From: an uncultured Eubacterium sp.
GTDB lineage: Bacteria > Bacillota > Clostridia > Lachnospirales > CAG-274
Assembly: GCA_900543365.1 (NCBI GenBank)
Contig: UQRG01000036.1
Coordinates: 1 to 11,517, forward strand
DNA: 11,517 nt
Reading direction: 5' to 3'
Within the stretch, counting starts at the first letter, position 1; each line of letters opens with the position of its first letter. The position numbers and the translations under genes were made by a program. Positions 5,568 to 11,517 of the stretch are shown piece by piece. A model generated the notes under the pieces. That model ran no database searches and had not been told where the DNA came from. It saw only the letters and a list, made by a program, of their open reading frames with translations.

Positions 5568-5792
5568 TTATTCCTGAGCAGCCTTAATGCAAGCTACAAC
5601 ATCAGCAACTGACTTAATTTCAGCAGACTCATCATTATCAAATTCAACATCAAATTCTTCTTCTAATGTGTTGATAACCTGGAATAAATCTAAAGAATCA
5701 GCATCTAATTCCTCAAAAGTAGTATCAAGAGTGATTTCAGACTCATCTCTACCTAATTCATCAGCGATAATTGAAATAATCTTTTCTTCCAT
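5568..5792 (-). CDS. acpP: Acyl carrier protein
   Basis: ACP carries growing fatty acyl chains on a 4'-phosphopantetheine arm in type II fatty acid synthesis, and supplies acyl-ACP to PlsX. The 74-residue acidic protein has the carrier motif ADSLD, with Ser33 as the attachment site, and the conserved acidic helix VINTLEEEFDVEF. The length is standard. AAGGAGG lies 9 bp before the ATG. A separate promoter-like signal in the 130-bp gap after plsX and a terminator directly behind the gene fit the very high expression that ACP needs. Confidence 0.97.
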   Translation of the reverse strand: MEEKIISIIADELGRDESEITLDTTFEELDADSLDLFQVINTLEEEFDVEFDNDESAEIKSVADVVACIKAAQE

Positions 5793-5846
5793 TTTGAAAA
5801 TCCTCCTTAACTTTTTTCAAACAACCCATAATTGCTTGTTTATTAT

Positions 5847-5875
5847 AATATACTAGATATTTATAAAATTTACAA
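5847..5875 (-). promoter_or_regulatory. Candidate sigma-A promoter of acpP
   Basis: On the minus strand TTGTAA (5875-5870), 17 bp and TATATT (5852-5847) lie in the plsX-acpP gap, about 55 bp before acpP. Spacing is ideal and both boxes are within two mismatches of consensus. It would let acpP be made in excess over plsX. Confidence 0.5.
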
Positions 5876-5922
5876 GTATATTTTTAAAATTTTAATAAAT
5901 ATTTTAACGACAAAAACCTCTG

Positions 5923-6918
5923 TTACATTCTTTCTGCTATTTTATTAACTATATCAGCATCAATAAATTTTTCACACTGCTTAATTGCACCAGCAACAGC
6001 ACCTGCATCAGAGCTACCGTGAGCTTTAACTACAAGTCCCTTAAGACCTAAAAAAGGAGCACCACCAATGTCGTCATATTCAAAAAAATCTCTTTTAAGC
6101 CTTTTAAATGCTGGCTTAGAAAGGAATGCACCAATTTTAGTAATAATGCTAGAAAGAAGTGCTTTCTTAAGTAATCTAAGTACAGTATTAGCCAAACCTT
6201 CCATTACCTTAAGTATAACATTGCCAACAAAAGCATCACAAACAATAACATCTACATTGCCTAAAGTAATATCTCTAGCCTCAGTATTACCGGCAAAATT
6301 AAGTCCTTCAGCTTTGTCTAAAAGTTGATAAGCCTCTTTAACAAGAGCATTACCTTTTTCACTTTCTGTACCAATGTTTACAAGTCCAACTCTTGGATTT
6401 TTTCTACCTTCAACATATTCCATATATATTGAACCCATATGAGCATACTGCAAAAGATATTCTGGTTTAGCATCAACATTAGCACCAGAATCAAGCATAA
6501 GCACACGCTGTTTTTCAGTTGGAAGCATTGTACCCAAAGCAGGTCTTTTGACACCCTTTATTCTACCAACAATAATAGTAGCACCTGTAAGTAAAGCACC
6601 TGTGTTACCTGCTGAAACAAAAGCTACAGCATTGCCTTCCTTAACCATATTCATACCAACTACCATTGAAGAATCCTTTTTAGTTTTTATAGCTTCTGTA
6701 GGAGTATCACAGTTTTCAATAATTTCCGTAGCATTAACTACTTGTATTTTACTTTTATCATATTGATACTTTGAAAGTTCAGCATTTATTATATCCTCTT
6801 TACCTACTAAAGCTAAATTATATTTAACTGTTTTACTTGCCACAACAGCACCTTTTACAGTTTCAATAGGAGCATTATCTCCACCCATTGCATCAATAGC
6901 AATAACCTTATCTGACAT
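5923..6918 (-). CDS. plsX: Phosphate acyltransferase PlsX
   Basis: PlsX converts acyl-ACP and phosphate to acyl-phosphate, the donor for PlsY in the first acylation of glycerol-3-phosphate in phospholipid synthesis. It is a peripheral membrane enzyme. The 331-residue length is typical. The N-terminal signature IAIDAMGGDNAP (6-17) is clear, and the conserved stretches SAGNTGAL, MLDSGAN, GLVNIGTE, DAFVGNVILK and GGAPFLGLKG are all present. The start at 6918 follows AGGGGATAACAAA. It has its own promoter with an inverted repeat over the -10 box. acpP follows, the standard Firmicutes order. Confidence 0.97.
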   Translation of the reverse strand: MSDKVIAIDAMGGDNAPIETVKGAVVASKTVKYNLALVGKEDIINAELSKYQYDKSKIQVVNATEIIENCDTPTEAIKTKKDSSMVVGMNMVKEGNAVAFVSAGNTGALLTGATIIVGRIKGVKRPALGTMLPTEKQRVLMLDSGANVDAKPEYLLQYAHMGSIYMEYVEGRKNPRVGLVNIGTESEKGNALVKEAYQLLDKAEGLNFAGNTEARDITLGNVDVIVCDAFVGNVILKVMEGLANTVLRLLKKALLSSIITKIGAFLSKPAFKRLKRDFFEYDDIGGAPFLGLKGLVVKAHGSSDAGAVAGAIKQCEKFIDADIVNKIAERM

Positions 6919-6942
6919 TTTGTTATCCCCTGTCCTAGTTAT

Positions 6943-6975
6943 AATATATTCTGTTACATTATAGCAGAATATATT
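6943..6975. promoter_or_regulatory. Inverted repeat (operator-like) centred on the plsX -10 box
   Basis: Perfect 11-bp arms AATATATTCTG (6943-6953) and CAGAATATATT (6965-6975) flank an 11-nt centre that contains most of the -10 box. A dimeric repressor bound here would block RNA polymerase. It does not resemble the FapR operator known from Bacillus. No regulator gene is visible in the window. Confidence 0.6.
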
Positions 6976-6986
6976 GTAATAATCAA
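6958..6986 (-). promoter_or_regulatory. Sigma-A promoter of plsX
   Basis: On the minus strand TTGATT (6986-6981), exactly 17 bp and a perfect TATAAT (6963-6958) are about 40 bp before the plsX start. This shows that plsX does not depend on the stalk-protein operon upstream, although no terminator separates them. Confidence 0.75.
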
Positions 6987-7032
6987 GTAATGGGTATTAT
7001 ATTTATATATCAAAAACATTTACAAAATAATA

Positions 7033-8091
7033 TTAATTAAAATAAGCACTTTTACTGTCTTTATCCCAATTTACCTTAGCATCTAATTCTTCACCTAGAA
7101 TTCTAAAGGGCACAAACATTCTGCCATTGCTAATTTCAGCCTTAGCACCATTAGGTATAATCTTATGTTTACCATTAACAACAACAATATTTGAATCTGC
7201 TGTAAATGATATTTTTTTATCTTTATAATTAATATAGGCTGTCTTAGTATCAGAGTCCCAAGACACACTATTTACATCACCTTTACCCGTATAACCATCA
7301 GTTAAAGCAACTGTTACAGCCCTTAAAGGAATAAGAATAGAGCCAGTACCAGCTTGAATATAAGGTGGTGAATCTATAATGTGGCTTTCATCATTAACAA
7401 CCATAATACTTCTGCCAACTGTTACTTGAACTTTATTAATTACATTAGGATTGTCTGTTGTTACCTGATTTTTTTCAGCAATAGTTGTAGTTTCCGTTGT
7501 AGTTTCTACATTACCTTCATTAAATATATAATTACCATAAGTTAAGCCTTTATCATTAACTCTGCCAGATAATTTAACTCTAATTGGCCCGTTATCCTTA
7601 ACATAAACTGGCAGAGGTATAGCATAATGAGCAACCCCTGTGCCATTGTTAAAAGATGAAATATTACGATTTACATAATCTTTAGGAATATTACAAAGGC
7701 TTACTCTAATAGCATAATCACCAAGTCTAGTTATTTTATATGGCACTTCTGATGTAGGTCTATCTGCCATAACATCATAAAAGCCATTTTTACCATCCCA
7801 CTTATAATTGTTATAACCTATGTACTGATAACCTCTGCTATTGTAACCAATATCACTAGGCAGCCCATTACCATCAATAACATTAGCTGAAAAAACAATA
7901 GCATTTTCAAAGTTTATTTCAATATATGCTCCTGTTGTAACCTCATCATTAGGTTCAATATATAACTTTGCATTAACCGGAGTACCGGCAGTTTTAACAC
8001 TGCCAGACTCCTTAATCATATTTCGAGAACTGCCAAAAGATATACAAGAAAAGGTAAATATAAATACTAAAGTTAAAATAAGTTTTTTCAT
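7033..8091 (-). CDS. Secreted stalk-domain protein, paralogue 2
   Basis: This 352-residue exported protein has a signal peptide (1-20, cleavage near SFG/SS). A domain that I do not recognise spans about 38-190. A short Thr/Glu linker (197-203, ETTTETTT region) and a C-terminal copper-amine-oxidase-N-like stalk module (about 219-352; ILIPLRAVTVAL, VSWDSDTKTAYI, MFVPFRILGEELDAKVNWDKDSKSAYF) follow. It is a clear paralogue of the next gene upstream across its whole length. The start is supported by GGTGAT (8100-8095), which pairs with the 16S 3' end (ATCACC) 3 bp before ATG. This weaker site suggests lower translation than paralogue 1. The gap to the upstream gene is 17 bp. Function is unknown; binding to cell wall or self-assembly is possible. 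Confidence 0.85.
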   Translation of the reverse strand: MKKLILTLVFIFTFSCISFGSSRNMIKESGSVKTAGTPVNAKLYIEPNDEVTTGAYIEINFENAIVFSANVIDGNGLPSDIGYNSRGYQYIGYNNYKWDGKNGFYDVMADRPTSEVPYKITRLGDYAIRVSLCNIPKDYVNRNISSFNNGTGVAHYAIPLPVYVKDNGPIRVKLSGRVNDKGLTYGNYIFNEGNVETTTETTTIAEKNQVTTDNPNVINKVQVTVGRSIMVVNDESHIIDSPPYIQAGTGSILIPLRAVTVALTDGYTGKGDVNSVSWDSDTKTAYINYKDKKISFTADSNIVVVNGKHKIIPNGAKAEISNGRMFVPFRILGEELDAKVNWDKDSKSAYFN

Positions 8092-8108
8092 TAAATCACC
8101 ACAAATTA

Positions 8109-9179
8109 TTAGTTAAAGAAAGCTGTCTTTGTTTCTCCGTCCCAACTTACTTTAGCACCAAGTGCCTGACCTAATGCTCTAAAAGGAACAAACATTCTAC
8201 TGTTAGTAATTTCTGCCTTAACACCATTATCCATAGTTACAGACTTGCCATTAATAACAGCTACATTTGAACCAGCAGTAAACTTAACAGTATTTTCCTT
8301 AAATGAAATAGTTGCTGTCTTTGTTTCTCCATCCCAGCTTACACAATCTTCATTGCCAACAACACCTTGACTAACAGCTCTTAAAGGAATCATTGTTGAA
8401 CTTGAACTTTTCTGAATATAAGCAGAAGCATCAATAGTTACAGACTTACCATTAACTGTGATTTTGTCAGCACCTATCTGAACACTAACCTTATTATTAA
8501 GAACTGCGTCATTATTATTGTTTTTATCTGCCTCTGTTGTTGTTTCTGTTGTAGTTTCAGTAGTTGTTACAGTTGTAGTTGTAGATGATGTAGCAAGACT
8601 ATTATTTAAAGTATTTCCTAAAGAGTTAGAAATTGAAGTACCATTACTATCAATACTTACTGTAACATTAGCTGTAGTATCACTGTCTGCATAAGCTACC
8701 ATAGGTATTGAATAATAAGGTGTTCTTGTTGAACCATTTACAGCCTTTAATGAATCACCAACATAAGTATCAGGTAAATTCATAAGATATACTTCAATCT
8801 GAACATCGTTAATTCTTCTTATACGATATGGCAGTTTACCACTTGCTGTCTTTGGTACAACTTGTGCAAAGTTGTCACTACCATTCCAGGTAACACCATT
8901 TTCATTGTACTGATAACCACCAGCCTTATAACCTTCTTCATTTTCATCTGAACTTGTACCATCAATAACTGCCTGTGAAAATACAGTAGCATTATTAAAT
9001 GTAATAATAATTGATGAACCAGTTTCAACCTCTGAATGAGGTACAATTTCAAAGTCTGCATTAGCAAGGGACGCACCATCTCTAACATGCTGTACCTTTG
9101 AAATAGTATTAGTAGACGCACCAAAAGCTGTTGTATTAACAGCAAGTGCCATAGCTAAAACAAAAAATAATTTTTTCAT
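8109..9179 (-). CDS. Secreted stalk-domain protein, paralogue 1
   Basis: This 356-residue exported protein has a signal peptide (1-20, MKKLFFVLAMALAVNTTAFG), an N-terminal domain of unknown family (about 40-185), a Thr/Glu linker (197-217) and a C-terminal stalk module (231-356; MIPLRAVSQGV, VSWDGETKTATI, MFVPFRALGQALGAKVSWDGETKTAFF). Motifs shared with paralogue 2 in the unknown domain are V-x-TG, F-x-NA-x-VFS, VIDG, GYQY, PY-[RK]-I-x-R and Y-[SA]-IP. ATG 9179 was chosen over GTG 9188 because AAAGGAG lies 8 bp before the ATG but directly abuts the GTG. It is 32 bp after yigZ, so co-transcribed. The stalk domain does not imply copper or amine oxidase activity. Confidence 0.87.
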   Translation of the reverse strand: MKKLFFVLAMALAVNTTAFGASTNTISKVQHVRDGASLANADFEIVPHSEVETGSSIIITFNNATVFSQAVIDGTSSDENEEGYKAGGYQYNENGVTWNGSDNFAQVVPKTASGKLPYRIRRINDVQIEVYLMNLPDTYVGDSLKAVNGSTRTPYYSIPMVAYADSDTTANVTVSIDSNGTSISNSLGNTLNNSLATSSTTTTVTTTETTTETTTEADKNNNNDAVLNNKVSVQIGADKITVNGKSVTIDASAYIQKSSSSTMIPLRAVSQGVVGNEDCVSWDGETKTATISFKENTVKFTAGSNVAVINGKSVTMDNGVKAEITNSRMFVPFRALGQALGAKVSWDGETKTAFFN

Positions 9180-9211
9180 ATTAAACACTCCTTTAAAACT
9201 TTACACATTAG

Positions 9212-9850
9212 TTAAATCTCAATATCCTTATCAACATAAACAACAGCCTCATCTTTAATAACATTTACATTGTTACCAGTAATATTAATTATGTTTTCAA
9301 CTAATTTATTGGATATATTCACCTCACTTAAAACAACAAACTCCACCTTATCTGTATAAATAGTGTCTTCTAAAATATGCCCTCCATTTAATATTTCATA
9401 CTGAACCTTACCTGAAAGAGTATAGTCAACGATAAAATGCTGCTTAATATGTGGTATTCTTTCAATAAGTCCGGCAACAGCAATACCCTCTCTAGCAGAA
9501 AGGCTATAAGCCCTAACAAGACCACCTGTGCCAAGTAATGTTCCTCCAAAATACCTAGTTACAACAATAATAGTATTCTTAATATCTTTACCTCTTAATA
9601 CATCAAGTATAGGCATACCTGCTGTACCTCCAGGCTCTCCATCATCAGAATATCTTTGTATTTGATTTTTGTCACCAAGCTGATAAGCATAACAATTATG
9701 TCTGGCATCCCAATATTTCTTTTTAATTTCTTCAATATATGCTACAGCATCATCTTCTGAAGTTATAGGCTTAACATTGGCAATAAATCTTGACTTTTTT
9801 TCTACAATTTCTGCCTGACCAAAGGCTTTTACTGTTACATATTTATCCAT
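9212..9850 (-). CDS. YigZ / IMPACT family protein
   Basis: This 212-residue cytoplasmic protein of the YigZ family is related to the N-terminal domain of eukaryotic IMPACT. The family signatures are KSRFIA (19-24), DARHNCYAY (48-56), RYSDDGEPGGTAGMP (66-80) and VTRYFGGTLLGTGGLVRAY (97-115). A C-terminal ferredoxin-like domain (about 135-205) completes the usual length. The biochemical function of bacterial members is poorly defined; links to nucleic acid binding or translation control have been suggested. GAGGT precedes the ATG, 13 bp after cvpA. Confidence 0.95.
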   Translation of the reverse strand: MDKYVTVKAFGQAEIVEKKSRFIANVKPITSEDDAVAYIEEIKKKYWDARHNCYAYQLGDKNQIQRYSDDGEPGGTAGMPILDVLRGKDIKNTIIVVTRYFGGTLLGTGGLVRAYSLSAREGIAVAGLIERIPHIKQHFIVDYTLSGKVQYEILNGGHILEDTIYTDKVEFVVLSEVNISNKLVENIINITGNNVNVIKDEAVVYVDKDIEI

Positions 9851-9863
9851 AAATTACCTCATA

Positions 9864-10556
9864 TTATATAAATAACTTTGATAAAAGTACATTCATAATA
9901 AAATTGTTGTTATAAAGTATACTACCAATAAATGAATTGTTAATTGCATTAATTAAATCACTAAATACTGGTGAGGCAATAAGTAATGTTGTAATTGCCA
10001 TAATACTCCAAATAATAACAACACCCCAGAAAACCCCAAGAAAAGCACCGCCAAGGCTATTAAGCTGCTTAACAACAGGCATTTTAACAGCAATATCTAA
10101 TGCAGTAAATGCCAACTTAATACAAAACTTAATAATAAAGAAAACAAGTATACTAATAACAATGTTAAGAATAATATTAGCTATATACCCGGCTATATAC
10201 TCCTGCAAGCTATTTACACCAAGAAGGTCATATATAACAGAGTTATTATTATCAACAATCATTGTTTTAAGACCTTCTGGTAAAGTTAAAGAATTAATAG
10301 CTGTAATTTGGCTGGAACCATTAGTAGCAGACACGCTATCAAGACCCATAACTGTATAAATTGTTTCTCTTAAAAAATCAAATACAATAGTTTTTCTTAA
10401 CAAACTGCTAACAAAAGGATACAAAAAATATGTTACAAGTATAGAAATAAGCCAAGAGCAAGACTTTAAAATACTTGATATAAGTCCTTTGTTTGCAAAA
10501 TAAAATATAGATAATAATAGTATGACTATAATTATAATGTCAACTGTGTAGTTCAT
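9864..10556 (-). CDS. CvpA family membrane protein
   Basis: This 230-residue integral membrane protein has four predicted helices (about 5-20, 32-51, 121-146, 168-193). An external, variable loop lies between helices 2 and 3. The CvpA hallmark NSLGGAFLGVFWGVVIIW is at 166-183. The family is named after E. coli CvpA, required for colicin V production; its general function is unclear, and roles in envelope homeostasis have been proposed. AAGGAGG overlaps the stop codon of the upstream gene (TAAGGAGG) and lies 4 bp before the ATG. The gap is 9 bp, so translation is probably coupled. Confidence 0.93.
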   Translation of the reverse strand: MNYTVDIIIIVILLLSIFYFANKGLISSILKSCSWLISILVTYFLYPFVSSLLRKTIVFDFLRETIYTVMGLDSVSATNGSSQITAINSLTLPEGLKTMIVDNNNSVIYDLLGVNSLQEYIAGYIANIILNIVISILVFFIIKFCIKLAFTALDIAVKMPVVKQLNSLGGAFLGVFWGVVIIWSIMAITTLLIASPVFSDLINAINNSFIGSILYNNNFIMNVLLSKLFI

Positions 10557-10565
10557 ATTGCCTCC

Positions 10566-11517
10566 TTAAGCTCCAGTTGTACTTTCTGTAGTTTTGGCTT
10601 GAGTAGTTACTTCAGTATTTTTTTCCATATCTGCTTCCTGCATAGTTACACCTTTCTTAACATCAAGAAGTTGCATTTTAGTAGTACCTATTAATAAAAC
10701 TCTATCAACTGAATTATAAAACTTCATTTCCTTAATATTTTGAACGGCAGAATATTTCCAAAGTTCTCTACCTCTTGAGGTGTAAGCTACAAAGTCTTTA
10801 TTGGCTCCTATAATAGTACCATAGCTAGAAGATGAAATATAATCAATTCTATTATCAGCCTTAGCAGAACCAGTTTCTCTACCTTTTAAATTGTACCAAT
10901 GAATTGTATTTTCCTGTGCTTGAGCCTTTTCATCAGTAATATTAACAGCTTCACCATAAGCTACAGCTATTTCCTTACTGTTAACAATGTTAAAAGCTGT
11001 AACATAATTATCAAATGTCTTTTCCCATTCCTTTTTAAAAGCATTTACACTTGAACAATCGATGTTCATAATTGATGTATCACTAGCTACAATACAGTAA
11101 TTATCAGGTGTAAACTTAACAATAGCTGCAATAGCCTCAGGCACTTCAATAGCACTAACAAGACCGTCACTTGACTCTATTGATTGAGCATCAGCCTTAG
11201 ATGTATAGTAGAAAAGAACACTTGACTTAATTTTAATATCACTATAGTCTACAAGAGAAATAGAAACAATACTACCATCATCAGATATATCTATACCTAA
11301 TGGAATACCGTCCTTAGATGCTCTTGCACACTCAAACATTGTTTCACCTGTGTTTGAATAAACATCAACTCTGTAGTCATCACCAACCTTACACACAACA
11401 GCACAACAGCCTAAAGGATTAATAGCAAAAGTTGTTATTTCTCCGGCAGCAGTAATTTGATAAAGTCTGCCAGTTTTGTCATAAACATTAATAATTTTAC
11501 TACTACTATCAGCTACA
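10566..11517 (-). CDS. DUF5711-like beta-propeller protein, 5' end outside the window
   Basis: The reading frame is open to the right edge; the codons from 11516 down to 11397 continue in frame (…INVYDKTGRLYQITAAGEIT…). Position 11396 is an internal GTG, and the true start is not seen. The visible 316 residues hold repeated beta-strand blades with the pattern 'VYDKTG', 'VYSNTGE', 'WYNLKGRE', 'AYTSRGRELW', typical of WD40/PQQ-like propellers. The order DUF5711-CvpA also fits this family in Clostridia. It ends in a Thr/Glu-rich tail (TTQAKTTESTTGA), like the linkers of the stalk proteins further down the operon. DUF5711 proteins usually carry an N-terminal membrane anchor, which would be outside the window. 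Function is unknown. The family name is from memory, and the propeller call is from pattern. Confidence 0.75.
   Translation of the reverse strand, partial: VADSSSKIINVYDKTGRLYQITAAGEITTFAINPLGCCAVVCKVGDDYRVDVYSNTGETMFECARASKDGIPLGIDISDDGSIVSISLVDYSDIKIKSSVLFYYTSKADAQSIESSDGLVSAIEVPEAIAAIVKFTPDNYCIVASDTSIMNIDCSSVNAFKKEWEKTFDNYVTAFNIVNSKEIAVAYGEAVNITDEKAQAQENTIHWYNLKGRETGSAKADNRIDYISSSSYGTIIGANKDFVAYTSRGRELWKYSAVQNIKEMKFYNSVDRVLLIGTTKMQLLDVKKGVTMQEADMEKNTEVTTQAKTTESTTGA

Noticed and set aside
6919..6990. A FapR operator before plsX.
   Set aside because: The TTAGTACCT-like consensus of the Bacillus FapR site is not present; only the unrelated AATATATTCTG inverted repeat is seen.
8020..8091. Lipoprotein signal in stalk paralogue 2 because of Cys16 (FTFSC).
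   Set aside because: The residues before the cysteine do not fit a lipobox, and a normal signal peptidase I site follows at residue 20.
9180..9188. The GTG at 9188 as the start of stalk paralogue 1.
   Set aside because: The ribosome binding site AAAGGAG would be only one base away; ATG 9179 has an 8-bp spacer and begins a standard signal peptide.
9937..10359. Several open frames of 70-140 codons opposite or out of frame with spoIVA, plsX, acpP, rnc, cvpA and stalk paralogue 1.
   Set aside because: They lie fully or largely over well-supported genes, lack ribosome binding sites or recognisable domains, and arise from the low stop frequency opposite the real frames.
1..11517. CRISPR arrays, tRNA or rRNA genes, transposase genes and riboswitches.
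   Set aside because: No spaced repeat array, tRNA-like cloverleaf with conserved TTCRA arm, rRNA sequence, transposase motif or known aptamer pattern was found. The element at 4636-4720 lacks tRNA consensus bases.

Overview
This window is an AT-rich stretch (about one third G+C by eye) of a Gram-positive, endospore-forming, probably anaerobic Clostridia-type chromosome. The evidence is a full-length SpoIVA spore-coat ATPase, strong Shine-Dalgarno sequences of the AAGGAGG type, sigma-A-like promoters with AT-rich spacers, three secreted proteins with copper-amine-oxidase-N-like 'stalk' domains, and the plsX-acpP-rnc order. I would place it near Lachnospirales, but the sequence alone does not fix genus or species.

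Left part (1-2360): spoIVA lies on the minus strand and ends at a strong intrinsic terminator (24-88). It is divergent from a small plus-strand gene for an HPr-like protein that has no histidine at all. That gene has a near-consensus promoter and a perfect 20-bp terminator stem. The 341-bp gap between the two genes holds their promoters.

Centre-left (2375-4534, plus strand): a three-gene unit encodes an ECF-like sigma factor, a membrane-anchored putative anti-sigma protein that starts at TTG and overlaps the sigma gene by 11 bp, and a secreted stalk-domain protein. The secreted protein's C-terminal domain is clearly homologous to the extracytoplasmic domain of the anti-sigma protein. The sigma gene has an odd start: the good ribosome binding site serves a nine-codon ORF in another frame that overlaps the sigma start. 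This unit is the most interesting system in the window: a sigma/anti-sigma pair with a secreted protein that copies the sensor domain.

Between the convergent ends of this unit and rnc (4535-4759) sit intergenic repeat-like elements: a double-hairpin element, a cloverleaf-like element closed by 8-bp inverted repeats, and a 7-bp tandem repeat running into the rnc stop codon.

Right part (4760-11517, minus strand): transcription runs from the right edge leftwards. The order is a DUF5711-like beta-propeller protein (5' end outside the window), a CvpA-family membrane protein, a YigZ/IMPACT protein, and two tandem paralogous secreted stalk-domain proteins, all with gaps of 9-32 bp. This looks like one operon. 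Next come plsX, acpP and rnc, each with its own promoter-like signal. The plsX promoter is centred on an 11-bp inverted repeat that looks like an operator, and acpP is followed by a clear terminator. PlsX and AcpP serve fatty-acid and phospholipid synthesis, and rnc encodes RNase III.

The secreted stalk proteins, the CvpA protein and the sigma/anti-sigma module together suggest a region concerned with the cell envelope. That functional link is inference.
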